Shown here piece after piece: positions 23,857-32,226 of a DNA stretch of 42,883 nt. Source of the DNA: Nodosilinea sp. P-1105 (lineage in GTDB: Bacteria > Cyanobacteriota > Cyanobacteriia > Phormidesmidales > Phormidesmidaceae); the NCBI RefSeq assembly GCF_012911975.1, contig NZ_SMDQ01000050.1, positions 1 through 42,883 of the forward strand. The letters run 5' to 3'. The notes beneath the pieces were generated by a model. It had not been told where the DNA came from, ran no database searches, and worked only from the letters and a program-made list of their open reading frames with translations. The position numbers and the translations under genes are program-made. How positions within the stretch are numbered: position 1 is the first letter of the stretch; every line of letters starts with the position of its first letter.

Positions 23857-24201
23857 TCATATTTCCTCCGGAGGAACAATAGCTTCTAAAGCCTCAATCA
23901 ATTCTGGCAAAGCAAGTTGAACTGTGTCCCAAATTATCTCAGGATCTAAATCATCATATTCGTAGATCAAGCGATTACGCATTCCAATTATTTTAGACCA
24001 GGGAATATCTGAAATTTTCGCTTGAGTTCCAGTAGAAATTCTGCGAGCTGCTTCTCCGATAATTTCAAATTGACGGGTAACCGCCGCTTGACGCATTAAA
24101 TCAACTTCAAAGGTTGCCCAATCTATTCCGGCGACAAAATCTTGAGCTAACCGTGCCGCATTCAACATATCCCTTAGATAATTTAGCTCACGCGGTAGCA
24201 T
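23857..24201 (-). CDS. hepT: HepT-family toxin with altered active-site motif
   Basis: The 114-residue protein is a HepT/DUF86 HEPN toxin (LNYLRDMLNAARLAQDFVAG; RQFEIIGEAARRIS; IPWSKIIGMRNRLIYEYDDL). HepT RNases use R-x4-6-H-x-Y. Here the motif reads R75-NRLI-Y80-E-Y82: the His is replaced by Tyr while the Arg and final Tyr (the site AMPylated by MntA in studied systems) remain. It starts at ATG 24201, 14 bp inside the end of mntA. It could be a toxin inactivated by mutation or an active variant; the sequence cannot decide. Confidence 0.88.
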   Translation of the reverse strand: MLPRELNYLRDMLNAARLAQDFVAGIDWATFEVDLMRQAAVTRQFEIIGEAARRISTGTQAKISDIPWSKIIGMRNRLIYEYDDLDPEIIWDTVQLALPELIEALEAIVPPEEI

Positions 24202-24523
24202 AAATAACTTTGGCAGAATTAAGGATAGATTGTCGACGGTGATGGTTTTGGCTGCGCTCAATCCCTCGACGACTGGCTAAGTCAACTTTTCTTTGAAAAA
24301 TTTGTTGAATATCTGCTTCCATATCCACTAAGTCGAACAGTGTCCAGTGCGCTTCTTGGGCAAAGGAGACAAGCACATCAATATCACTGCTCTCTGGGCA
24401 AAAATCTTCCCTTAGGGCGGAGCCAAATAGCGCAAGTTCAGTAATTTTCCAGCGATGGCAAAATTCAACAATTTTCTCATGGTCTATTAAAATCTTTGCC
24501 TTTGCAACTTCAGACTCTTGCAT
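24188..24523 (-). CDS. mntA: MntA-family minimal nucleotidyltransferase antitoxin
   Basis: The 111-residue protein has the minimal nucleotidyltransferase fold: G34-S35 ... D47-x-D49 (ALFGSALRED; ESSDIDVLVSF), a third acidic region, and the C-terminal RKVDLASRRGIE..ILNSAKVIYA seen in MntA. In HepT/MntA pairs it silences HepT by adding AMP to the toxin tyrosine. ATG 24523 gives MQESEVAK; the frame extends to a TTG upstream. It precedes hepT with a 14-bp overlap. A dispersed repeat starts 10 bp upstream. Confidence 0.9.
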   Translation of the reverse strand: MQESEVAKAKILIDHEKIVEFCHRWKITELALFGSALREDFCPESSDIDVLVSFAQEAHWTLFDLVDMEADIQQIFQRKVDLASRRGIERSQNHHRRQSILNSAKVIYATA

Positions 24524-24532
24524 AGCCAAACT

Positions 24533-24600
24533 AGTACTCTGAGGCAGAAATCAACTTACTGTTAAGGACGTTTAAAATCCTTGCGCAGCAACAATTTTTC
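24533..24600 (-). repeat. 68-bp dispersed repeat, copy 2 (inverted)
   Basis: This is the reverse complement of the element at 78-145 with about five differences in 68 bases. It sits between mntA and flv3. The flank AGTACT-AG is shared with the isolated fragment at 4392-4410. After it, CCGC-gta-GCGG (24617-24627) forms a short hairpin. Confidence 0.75.
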
Positions 24601-24637
24601 ATCTTGAACTTTGCATTTTTAGTTCCGCGTAGCGGTA

Positions 24638-26368
24638 CTAGTAATAATTACCCACTTTTCGATGGTGGACTGCCGTTACCCCATCGGGGTCCGACACCTT
24701 GCCATCCTGCACCGTACAGTACACAATCCAGTGATCACTCACTTCCATACGGCTGACCACCTCACATTCCAGGTAGGCCAGGGCATCGGCCAGCAAGGGG
24801 GAACCATTGGTAGCAGGGCGGGTGCGCACCCCAGCAAAACGATCAGCCCCAGGGGCAAATCGCTTCAGAAAGTGTTTCATCAACGGCAGGTGCTTACCTT
24901 CTTCCAGCACGTTGAGCACAAACTGGTCGCCCACCTGCATGAGTGACTCGATCGCTCGATCTTTGGCCACCGCCACCGTAAAGCCCAGGGGTTGAAAACT
25001 GGCCTGGGCCACCCAGGAGGCCAACATGGCGCTGGAAACTTCTCCCTTTTTAGCGGTAATGATGTACAGCCCGCTGCTGATGCGGCCCAGGGCTTTTTCC
25101 AGGTCAGCATCGAGGGACTTCAACTTTTTCAACTTCTTGGCCTGGCCTAGGGTTTGGCCCAGGTCAGTGCCGGCTTCTTCGCAGGACTGGTAGAGGCCTT
25201 CACCGGGGGTATCCTTAATCCGAATTGGGGCAAAGGACTGAACTAAGTCCAGGTCTTGAAACTTGTTGGCCAGGGGGTCTACGGGCTCATCGTTGCCGCC
25301 GTAGGACTCGAACAGCCCGATGGTTTGCTTACCATGGACGGCGGCCAGAATCGTGCCCAGGGTAGCCTGGGTTTCTTTGGCACCGGTACCCGAGGCGGGG
25401 GGCATGCCAATCACAATGCCCTTAGCCCGGCTCACCAGTTCGGTCACCTCCTGGGGGTCAGCGGAGCGCATGTCCATCATTTCGACCGCCACATCGGTTT
25501 TGGTGATACCTCGGGCGATCGCCTGGGAGACGCGATCGCTAAAGCCGTAGTCAGACACATAGAACACCGCCACCAGGTTTTCGGCCTTGGCCTTTTCCTG
25601 GCTCCAACGCTGGTAGCGCCCCGTCAGTTCCGCCACGTTGTAGCGCAGCAGGGGGCCGTGGCCAGTGCCGACAATATTAACCGGGGGCAGGGCGGCCATC
25701 CGCTTCATGGCCGACAGCACCGAGCGGGCGTTGGGGGCCATCAGGCATTCATAGTAAAAGCGAAAGTCTGGGGAAATGGCCTCTAGATCTTCGTCGTAGG
25801 TGGCGTCGCTACAATAGTGCAGGCCAAAGGCATCACAGGTAAATAAGACCCCAGTTTTGTGGTCGTAGGTAAAGATGGTGTCGGGCCAGTGGAGGTTGGG
25901 GGCATTGACGAACTCCAGGGTGTGCCCCTGGCCCAGATCCAGGGTGTCACCGTTTTTGACAATGAGCCGCTCGAAAGGGCGATGGACTAGATCTTCCAGA
26001 AAGGCGATCGCCACTTTTGCCCCCACCACCATCGCCTGGGGGGCCAGTTCCAGCACATCCCGCACCAGGCCACTGTGATCGGGCTCAGTGTGGCTGATCA
26101 CCAGGTAGTCGATGGTTTTGGGGTCGATTTCCCCGGTCAGGGTTTTCAGGTACAGGTCCCGAAACTTGGCATGGGAGGTATCTACCAGGGCCACCTTGTC
26201 ACCGCGAATGATATAGGAGTTATAGGTGGTGCCATTTTGCAGGCCAAACTCGATGTCAAAGCGATCGCGATCCCAATCAAGGGAGCGAATGGTGGTCGTG
26301 TCGTCTGCCACCGCTTCTACCTGGATGGTAAGGCGCTTTTGCTGAGTGCTGGGTGCGGCTGCAACCAT
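24638..26368 (-). CDS. flv3: Class C flavodiiron protein, Flv3 type
   Basis: The 576-residue protein has the three modules of cyanobacterial flavodiiron proteins: a metallo-beta-lactamase diiron domain (about 35-255), flavodoxin (about 265-405) and a C-terminal flavin reductase (about 430-575). Diiron ligands are complete: H93-x-E95-x-D97-H98 (SHTEPDHSG), H160 (APNLHWPD), D179 (FTCDAF) and H237 (GTGHGP). Full ligands and the start SLDWDRDRFDIEFGLQNG point to Flv3 rather than Flv1/Flv2-type subunits with changed ligands. With Flv1 it reduces O2 to water at photosystem I under fluctuating light. No flv1 is adjacent. GGGAGA lies 6 bases before the ATG. Confidence 0.93.
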   Translation of the reverse strand: MVAAAPSTQQKRLTIQVEAVADDTTTIRSLDWDRDRFDIEFGLQNGTTYNSYIIRGDKVALVDTSHAKFRDLYLKTLTGEIDPKTIDYLVISHTEPDHSGLVRDVLELAPQAMVVGAKVAIAFLEDLVHRPFERLIVKNGDTLDLGQGHTLEFVNAPNLHWPDTIFTYDHKTGVLFTCDAFGLHYCSDATYDEDLEAISPDFRFYYECLMAPNARSVLSAMKRMAALPPVNIVGTGHGPLLRYNVAELTGRYQRWSQEKAKAENLVAVFYVSDYGFSDRVSQAIARGITKTDVAVEMMDMRSADPQEVTELVSRAKGIVIGMPPASGTGAKETQATLGTILAAVHGKQTIGLFESYGGNDEPVDPLANKFQDLDLVQSFAPIRIKDTPGEGLYQSCEEAGTDLGQTLGQAKKLKKLKSLDADLEKALGRISSGLYIITAKKGEVSSAMLASWVAQASFQPLGFTVAVAKDRAIESLMQVGDQFVLNVLEEGKHLPLMKHFLKRFAPGADRFAGVRTRPATNGSPLLADALAYLECEVVSRMEVSDHWIVYCTVQDGKVSDPDGVTAVHHRKVGNYY

Positions 26369-26487
26369 GGCGATTCTCCCAATACGTCAAAACGTGGACA
26401 GGGCTAAGGCAGCTTTGCATCTGAACCTGAGCCTGAGCAACGTTTCTTAACCACTTGTATTCTCGCTTTAAATTCAGTGCTTGGGGT

Positions 26488-26790
26488 TTACGATCTCTGA
26501 TGAGTATTATTGCCACCGATAAACCTGTGCTGCTGCGCTGGCTCACTGAATACGGATGCCTGGTGTAGCAGTATATATCCGGCCATCCCGAGCGGCGCAA
26601 ATAGACCCAGTCCGCCTACCCAGAACCACCAAAGGATGGGCTCTAAGTCGCTGGCTTCACTGAATGCTGGTATTAGGAATCCCGTGGCGGCGAACAGTAA
26701 GAGCGCGGCCAACCCAAAGATCGCCAGGGTCTGAATCCAACCCATTGGTGCAGTTTGAGCTGGTGGTGATGTGTCCGATGCCTGCGGCAT
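26488..26790 (-). CDS. Small two-helix membrane protein
   Basis: The 100-residue protein has a polar Pro/Thr-rich N-terminus, then two membrane helices (about 19-41, LAIFGLAALLLFAATGFLIP; about 53-74, WFWVGGLGLFAPLGMAGYIL). A short polar tail follows. No family recognised. It lies 119 bp upstream of flv3 on the same strand. The spacing is large enough for a separate promoter, so a link with flv3 is only a possibility. Confidence 0.65.
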   Translation of the reverse strand: MPQASDTSPPAQTAPMGWIQTLAIFGLAALLLFAATGFLIPAFSEASDLEPILWWFWVGGLGLFAPLGMAGYILLHQASVFSEPAQQHRFIGGNNTHQRS

Positions 26791-27283
26791 TCAGTCTCCT
26801 GAATGGATTAAGGATCTAACGGTGAAGTTGTGCGGCGGCAGACAAGCTTGAATTCCCACTGATAACCTCTGTACCGCTGCACCAGCATAGGGCGACACGC
26901 CTTCTCGACGGGATTGAGGCGGAAGGGCTATGGGTGGTTGTCGCAGAGGTTGGCGACACAGACGGGGATGACCAATGAGTGGTTAGCACAACAGGGATTG
27001 CTCTCGATTCACGACCTCTGGATGAAAGCCCAGGGGTACGATGAGAAGTCGGTCAGTTTGTCTGGTAGTTAGGTTGACACCCATTGCCGAGCCGGACGAT
27101 GGTCGATGTGGGAGGGGGAGTTCGTGAGGATTCTCCCTATCTCGATTAGGCCGCCGCAACATTATCACCAAGCCCAACACCAACTAAGCCTATTGAAAGA
27201 CAACCGCTCTGGACCTAGCCCCCTGGCACCTAGACCCAAGTATGATCAAGACACTTGGCTTAAGACCAATAGTCCTAGAGCAC
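26791..27283. other. Gene-free spacer
   Basis: About 490 bp between the small membrane gene and the hairpin repeat. The short open frames on either strand have no plausible start signals, composition or family features. I see no RNA gene or operator here. Confidence 0.4.
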
Positions 27284-27370
27284 CGGTACAGTACGTCAAA
27301 ATCCCAGGGTGCTTGGACTGATTGACCCTGAGTTTCGGGGCATCCGGTTCTGCCCTGGGATCTGTACTGG
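27284..27370. repeat. Long-hairpin dispersed repeat, copy 1
   Basis: The left arm GGTACAGTACGTCAAAATCC, followed by CAGGG, is the imperfect complement of the right arm CCCTGGGATCTGTACTG. About 50 bases lie between them. The element recurs at 31647-31736, with a right half at 31774-31815. It lies ~90 bp before the methyltransferase start codon. Confidence 0.7.
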
Positions 27371-27459
27371 CGTTCTATCCCCCGTCCAGCCCAGGATCTA
27401 TCGGTTATCCCAAGTAGAGCTCCTGGTCTGTGCTTAGATGTGGTGTATCCCCAACTCCC

Positions 27460-28344
27460 ATGCTACTCTCCGGCTCCCTCACCCCAGAACCCACCGCCGA
27501 TGGCTCTTTCACCCTGTTTTCAGAAGACTTTGGTGAGTGGTTCCACAGTCGCGAGGGGGCCTATGCCGAAGCCTATACCACCTATGTGGAGGCCACAGAT
27601 TTAGCTACCCTGGCCCAGCGGTCCTGCCTAACCCTGTTGGACGTGTGCTATGGCCTGGGTTACAACACCGCCGCCGCCCTAGCCACCATCCAGCGGGTAA
27701 ATCCCCAGTGCCGGGTGCAACTGGTGGGGCTGGAGCTAGACCCCAGGGTGCCGAAATACGCGATCGCAGCTAACCTGACCCATGGCTGGCCCCCAGCCGT
27801 GCAAGCCCACCTCAAGACCTTGGCCGACACCGGCAGCGTGGAAACCCCTTACCTCAGCGCCACCCTGCGCATTGGTGATGCCCGCCAGCAGATTCAGGCC
27901 CTGGTCCAGGCAGAATTCCAGGCCGATGTCATCTTTTTTGACCCCTTTTCACCTCCCCATTGCCCTGAGCTGTGGACCGTAGAGTTCATTCAACAGGTGG
28001 CCCACTGCCTCCATCCCCAGGGAAAATTGGCCACCTACTCCTGCGCCGCCGCCGTGCGCACCGCCTTGCAGCAGGCTGGCCTCGCCATTGCTCCCCTAGC
28101 CGCCGCTGGTCGGCGCTGGCCCGGCACCCTGGCTCAGTTTGATTCCACCGGGTTGCCGCCGTTGTCTTTGCAAGCACAAGAACACCTCGCGACCCGCGCC
28201 GCCGTCCCCTACCGTGACTCCAGCTTGAGCGATGATGCCGACACCATTCGCCAGCGACGACAGCAGGAGCAGACTCAATCTGCGTTAGCGTCTACATCTG
28301 GTTGGCGACGGCGTTGGTTGAAGGGTGGGGGAGTGGGGGAGTGA
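27460..28344 (+). CDS. MnmD-like tRNA-wobble-uridine methyltransferase
   Basis: The 294-residue protein is a Rossmann-fold SAM methyltransferase of the MnmC2/MnmD type. This group adds the methyl group of the 5-methylaminomethyl modification at U34 of some tRNAs. Markers are GSFTLFSEDFGEWFHSREGA, the SAM loop LLDVCYGLGYNTAAAL (59-74), VGLELDPR, and the family motif FFDPFSPPHCPELWT (about 165-180). The N-terminal FAD oxidase of two-domain MnmC is absent. A separate DAO-type oxidase lies 2 kb downstream, but I have no evidence that it is the partner. ATG 27460 is chosen over the longer frame. The C-terminal Gly/Val-rich end runs into tandem repeats. Confidence 0.82.
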   Translation: MLLSGSLTPEPTADGSFTLFSEDFGEWFHSREGAYAEAYTTYVEATDLATLAQRSCLTLLDVCYGLGYNTAAALATIQRVNPQCRVQLVGLELDPRVPKYAIAANLTHGWPPAVQAHLKTLADTGSVETPYLSATLRIGDARQQIQALVQAEFQADVIFFDPFSPPHCPELWTVEFIQQVAHCLHPQGKLATYSCAAAVRTALQQAGLAIAPLAAAGRRWPGTLAQFDSTGLPPLSLQAQEHLATRAAVPYRDSSLSDDADTIRQRRQQEQTQSALASTSGWRRRWLKGGGVGE

Positions 28345-28380
28345 TGGGGTGATGGGGTGATGGGGTGATGGGGTGATGGG
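28341..28380 (+). repeat. Five perfect tandem copies of GTGATGGG
   Basis: An 8-bp unit is repeated exactly five times, beginning at the methyltransferase stop codon (TGA inside the first unit). G-rich tracts continue to ~28460 (GGGGAGGTGGGGAGGTGGGG). Such tracts are prone to slippage and can form G-quadruplexes. Confidence 0.9.
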
Positions 28381-28399
28381 GAAGGTGGGGTTGGCGTAG

Positions 28400-28732
28400 G
28401 GGCGGACCCGTGTGTCCGCCCTGGCGGGGGAATGGGGAGGTGGGGAGGTGGGGAAGGAGGAGAATTTTGGATTTTGGATTGAAATCGTAGGGTGCATTAG
28501 CGGTCGGGATCTGGCTATTGGTGGTCAACCTGGGGCCGCAATGCACCGCTTTTGAGAGGTAATGAAGGAATGGCGTAGGGGCGGACCTATGTGTCCGTCC
28601 TGGGAGGATTGGTAACGGGGAGAATTTTGCATGGAGATGTGAGGATGGGGAAGGAGGAGGATTTTGGATTATTCCCTATTTCCCTTTTCGTTTTTCCCTT
28701 TTCGTTTTTCAGATGCGGACCCAGGTGTCCGC
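28400..28732. repeat. Three copies of a GGGCGGAC-loop-GTCCGCCC hairpin repeat
   Basis: Hairpins at 28400-28421 (perfect 8-bp arms), 28579-28600 (one change) and 28715-28732 (6-bp arms) share flanking GGCGTAGGG or CCTGGC.GGG. Between them lie AT-rich filler with AGAATTTTGGATTTT motifs and a doubled 14-bp CCCTTTTCGTTTTT at 28682-28710. The rest of 28345-29031 holds no gene I can support. Confidence 0.7.
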
Positions 28733-29031
28733 CCTGGCAGGGAATGGATAACGGGGGAAATTTTGAATTTTGTAGGGCCTTGCCCTTCCCGAAGGGTATT
28801 TTGAACTTTATTCACGCAACATCCCCGAAAGAGCAACAGAACTGAAACAGACGGGAGCGTAAGTAAACTTTCTTTGCTGGCTTAACGTTTAATTGCAACG
28901 CTCAATCTCCTGGCAGACGGTCATGTTAAGGTCCAGACATAGTGAGCAATGTCAAGCGTCCGGGCCGGTTGCTATCCTCACCATCCTTGACCCGCAGCCA
29001 AGCTGGGCTCTTGCAAGGAGAGTACCTAACC

Positions 29032-29289
29032 ATGAACAGTAAGCTAATTGGCTTTTCGAGCCTGTTAACGGCGTTGATTGGAGCCATGATTGGCCTGGGC
29101 ATCGCTACAGCGATGGAAAATCAATACCAGAGTCGCCTTTACCAAGATCTCCATCTCAAGTTTGCCTTGGTTGGGGCGGGGTTAGGGGCTGCCGTCGGGG
29201 CAGGACAAGAAAGCGTTAGAGAGCTTAAGGCTCAGCAAGAACAGGAGTATGCTTCCGATCGCTCTCACCATAATGGCTTTAAGGGCTAA
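29032..29289 (+). CDS. Small glycine-rich two-helix membrane protein
   Basis: The 85-residue protein has two membrane segments: about 5-27 (IGFSSLLTALIGAMIGLGIA) and about 44-61 (FALVGAGLGAAVGAGQ). A polar loop (MENQYQSRLYQDLHLK) separates them and a charged tail follows. The Gly-zipper character resembles small envelope or stress proteins. AAGGAG lies 13-18 bases before ATG 29032, so the start is good. No family recognised; probably a resident cyanobacterial gene. Monocistronic. Confidence 0.7.
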   Translation: MNSKLIGFSSLLTALIGAMIGLGIATAMENQYQSRLYQDLHLKFALVGAGLGAAVGAGQESVRELKAQQEQEYASDRSHHNGFKG

Positions 29290-29357
29290 TCAGATCATCC
29301 CAGTACACGACGACATCAGTACACGGACACAATTACGGACTAATCCTTGATCCGGCC

Positions 29358-29411
29358 TTCGACTCCGCTCAGGCCTCGTCGCTGGTTGAGCGGAGTCGAA
29401 ACCAGCGACGT
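29358..29411. repeat. Two overlapping, mutually exclusive hairpins
   Basis: Hairpin 1 pairs TTCGACTCCGCTCA (29358-29371) with TGAGCGGAGTCGAA (29387-29400), 14 perfect bp. Hairpin 2 pairs CGTCGCTGGTT with AACCAGCGACG across 29377-29411, 11 perfect bp. They share bases, so only one can form at a time. The TGAGCGGAGTCGAA core is a widespread bacterial intergenic repeat, which is the conservative reading. No gene lies in 29290-29589. Confidence 0.75.
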
Positions 29412-29589
29412 TGAGCCCTTTATTTTTGTCCACCTACTTAATTTAACTAACCCTTCCTGATCCCTAACCCCTGCCACCCGACACCCGACACCCCAGCCAA
29501 GCTTGTGTCGGCGTTATGCAGACAGGCTGCGGCAACTTGCTTTAGACTATTGCCAATCACCTATCGCTAGCGTGCAGGGCGTTTTTCAT

Positions 29590-29781
29590 ATGATTTTTCC
29601 TGGGGCACCGGTTACGGTAATCAACGTTAACGACACTTACTACGGCTTTCAGGGGCTGGTGCAGCGCATCAGCGACGGCAAAGTGGCCGTTTTGTTTGAG
29701 GGGGGCAACTGGGATAAGTTGGTCACCTTTAACATGTCTGAGCTAGAGCTTGTCAGCAGCAGCGGCAAGCGGCGGAACTAG
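29590..29781 (+). CDS. ndhS: NAD(P)H-quinone oxidoreductase subunit S
   Basis: The 63-residue NdhS is a small SH3-like subunit of photosynthetic NDH-1 that helps bind ferredoxin for cyclic electron flow. The whole family pattern is present: [55 protein letters not shown] 29590 is the family start; the longer frame reads through the leader. The next gene begins 3 bp after the stop, so ndhS is the first gene of a three-gene operon. Confidence 0.93.
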   Translation: MIFPGAPVTVINVNDTYYGFQGLVQRISDGKVAVLFEGGNWDKLVTFNMSELELVSSSGKRRN

Positions 29782-29784
29782 GTT

Positions 29785-30441
29785 ATGCGTTTGCCCTTGC
29801 CCCAGGGGTTGGCCCAGTCGCGATCGCCCGATCACATTGCCGAGGTGATCGAGACCTCCACCACTGAATTTCTGGCCCAGTGCTTGGAGCCCGAGGATTT
29901 AACCTTTCCAGTGATGCCGGCCTTTGGCAGCTGGGTTACGGCCCAGGATGAAGACTCGAACAATCAAATTTTTGGGGTGGTGTACCATGCCACCACTAGC
30001 CCCATTGATTCGGTACACCGAGCCAGGGCACTGGGCTTGTCTTTAGATGATCTACGAGAGCAGCAGCCCCAGATTTTCGCCATGCTCAAGACTGAGTTTC
30101 GGGTAGCGATTGTCGGGTTTCGCAGCCCCGATTTTGCCGGTCACCCCAGCGGACCAATTTTTCAGCACCTACCGCCTCGCCCACCCCAGGTGCATCAGGC
30201 GGTGCATCACTGCGACCCCGACGGGGTGATTGAGTTTACCGAACAGCTCGACTTTCTCAAAACCCTGTTGGCCCTGGGTAATGCTCCGGTGGATAGCCTG
30301 GTGGCGGCCGTGATTCGCCACGGCTACCAACTGCGCAGCCTAGATCGCCCCTGGCTAGTGCAGGCGGGACGCAGCCTCAGCGTATTTTTGAAGGATGACT
30401 ACGATCGCCTGCGGTTAATTTTGGGCCAGATCCACCCCTAA
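29785..30441 (+). CDS. HAS-barrel domain protein
   Basis: The 218-residue protein resembles the cyanobacterial HAS-barrel proteins. These share a small beta-barrel with HerA-type and ATP-synthase-like hexamers but lack the motor. Visible: ITEV-like start (HIAEVIETSTTEFLAQCL), FGSWVTAQDEDSNNQIFGVV, a TEFRVAIVGFRS segment and a helical C-terminus. There is no Walker motif. It starts 3 bp after ndhS and ends 2 bp before the FAD oxidoreductase. Function unknown; tight linkage to ndhS suggests a tie to NDH-1 or photosynthetic electron flow (inference). Confidence 0.78.
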   Translation: MRLPLPQGLAQSRSPDHIAEVIETSTTEFLAQCLEPEDLTFPVMPAFGSWVTAQDEDSNNQIFGVVYHATTSPIDSVHRARALGLSLDDLREQQPQIFAMLKTEFRVAIVGFRSPDFAGHPSGPIFQHLPPRPPQVHQAVHHCDPDGVIEFTEQLDFLKTLLALGNAPVDSLVAAVIRHGYQLRSLDRPWLVQAGRSLSVFLKDDYDRLRLILGQIHP

Positions 30442-30443
30442 CT

Positions 30444-31619
30444 ATGCAAACCTTTGACTGGATTGTGATCGGTAATGGTTTGACTGGGGCGGCGGTCAGC
30501 TATGAGCTGGCCAGGCAGGGATTTTCTGTATTGCTGATCGACCAGTCCCTATACCCTGCCAACGCTACCCGATTTAGCTATGGCGGTATTCCCTATTGGG
30601 CCGCCACCACAGAGCTAACTCACACCCTTTGCCAGGAGGGGATAGCCAAACATCGACAACTGTCCACTGAACTAGAGGCAGACACCCAGTTTCAAGAGTT
30701 GGACTTGGTGCTGACGGTACCCCCAAGAACCGATGAGGCAGACCTGATCAACCAGTACGCCAAATTCGCCACCCCACCCCAGCGAATTTCTGTGGCTGAA
30801 GCTCAGGCCCTAGAGCCCTTACTCAATCCAGGGGCGATCGCAGCGGCCTTCACCGTACGCCATGGCCACGTCTCCCCTACGGCCCTGGTGCAGGCCTACA
30901 ACCAGGCCTTTCATCGATTGGGGGGCACTCGCCTGGTCGCCCCTGTGACCGGCCTGGTGCGCATTAAAGACCGAATAACCGGGGTGCTAACGGCCGAGCA
31001 GGCTTACCCCGCCCAGGCGGTATTGGTGGCCGCTGGGGCCTTTGGCCGCCAGCTACTGGCCGAGGTGGGGTTGTCAATTCCGCTCTACTACACCCATGCA
31101 GAACTAATTGAGACACCGCCCGTGCCGCTTTCACTGCAAGCGCTGATTATGCCAGCGGTGACCCAGCGGTTTGAGTTAGAAGATCAAGCCAGCCGGGCCG
31201 CCACCGACCCCCTCTGGGATCAGCCGGGCCACGAAATTACCCCACCCATTCTCGATAGCGGGGCTATTCAGTTCCAGGATGGGCATCTTTGCCTGGGGCA
31301 AATTAGCCGTACCCTAACGGCTTTAGATGCCCCGGTGGATGCGGCTGACAGTGAGCATCAAATCCGCACGGCGATCGCTCAGATTTTACCGGCCTTAGCT
31401 GACGTACCGGGCACCTGGCACCGCTGCTTGGTCAGCTTCTGTCGGGATAGCTTGCCCTTAGTCGGCCCCCTCCCTGGTTTAACCGGGCTGCATTTGTTCA
31501 CTGGCTTTAGCGCCCCCTTTGTCTACGCCCCCGCCGTCGCCCAGCGGTTTGCTGAAGCCATGCAGAGTGGAGCTGACCAGGGCTTACACGCTTTGGCTCC
31601 AGGTCGATTTGAAGCCTAG
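30444..31619 (+). CDS. FAD-dependent oxidoreductase, DAO family
   Basis: The 391-residue enzyme has an N-terminal dinucleotide site (G10-x-G12-xx-G15, then D33: IVIGNGLTGAAVSYELARQG). It keeps the D-amino-acid/glycine-oxidase layout (HGHVSPTALVQAYNQAF; ALVAAGAFG-like VLVAAGAFGRQLL; and FTGFSAPFVYAPAVAQRFAE near the C-terminus). No signal peptide, so it is cytoplasmic. Substrate unknown; ThiO- or MnmC1-like activities are possible. It is the last gene of the ndhS operon (2-bp gap). Confidence 0.85.
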   Translation: MQTFDWIVIGNGLTGAAVSYELARQGFSVLLIDQSLYPANATRFSYGGIPYWAATTELTHTLCQEGIAKHRQLSTELEADTQFQELDLVLTVPPRTDEADLINQYAKFATPPQRISVAEAQALEPLLNPGAIAAAFTVRHGHVSPTALVQAYNQAFHRLGGTRLVAPVTGLVRIKDRITGVLTAEQAYPAQAVLVAAGAFGRQLLAEVGLSIPLYYTHAELIETPPVPLSLQALIMPAVTQRFELEDQASRAATDPLWDQPGHEITPPILDSGAIQFQDGHLCLGQISRTLTALDAPVDAADSEHQIRTAIAQILPALADVPGTWHRCLVSFCRDSLPLVGPLPGLTGLHLFTGFSAPFVYAPAVAQRFAEAMQSGADQGLHALAPGRFEA

Positions 31620-31646
31620 TCTTTGGTCCCGTGGGTCACGGCAATC

Positions 31647-31815
31647 GGTACAGTAGGTCAAGATCCCAGGGTTCTTAGGCTCAGTGGACAGGATTTTTGG
31701 GGCACCCTAGGGCAGACCCCTAGGATCTGTACTGTAGGAATATCAGGCGTACACAAAAGGGTACCACCGTGGAGGATGCACCCTAGGGCAGACTCCTGGG
31801 ATCTGTACTGTGGGT
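31647..31815. repeat. Long-hairpin dispersed repeat, copy 2 plus a third half-copy
   Basis: At 31647-31736, GGTACAGTAGGTCAAGATCC, followed by CAGGG, pairs with CCCCTAGGATCTGTACTG. The right half is then repeated at 31774-31815 (GCACCCTAGGGCAGACTCCT, GGGATCTGTACTG). It is the same family as 27284-27370. CACCCTAGGGCAG also forms a CCCTAGGG palindrome. The spacer 31816-32226 before accD shows no other feature. Confidence 0.7.
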
Positions 31816-32226
31816 TATCGCGGTGCTAGGGACGCAGATGCTGACGCCAGAGTAATCTGCCGCCTCACCCAGGCTACTGGCTTGCTTCATTGCTTTTTTT
31901 TCGCTCTGCCAACCTGGGCAGGTATTCTATCGGGATTCCTCTATTACCCCTAAGCCAAACCCGCTAGGATGAAGAGTATGCTTTGTAGCAACCGCCACTT
32001 TTTGGTGCCATGGGGCTAGTCGTCGTCTGGGGTAGGGGTGCCCTACTTACTGGCGCATTAGCCTGGACTCATTGGCTCTGTGGTCAACGCTATATCGTTA
32101 ATCCAGCCATGGGATGTGACCATAAGGAAACGCTCAGGGTTGGAGTTGCTATCGGTCTAAGTTTGGGTATAGCCAAATTTAGACCTATTATGATTGTTCT
32201 GCCGCCGTTGAGCCTCCCCTTAAAGC

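Noticed and set aside
28341..28380. Regular short direct repeats that could suggest a CRISPR array
   Set aside because: The units are 8 bp and contiguous with no spacers, and no cas genes are nearby. It is a simple tandem repeat.
28591..28845. 84-codon open frame in the repeat field after the methyltransferase gene
   Set aside because: It is made of hairpin repeats and a doubled CCCTTTTCGTTTTT. Low-complexity translation and no start signal.
27460..31619. Split MnmC: MnmD-like methyltransferase plus the DAO oxidase acting as the two halves
   Set aside because: The oxidase is 2 kb away in a different operon (ndhS) and shows no specific MnmC1 features, so the link is too weak to claim.
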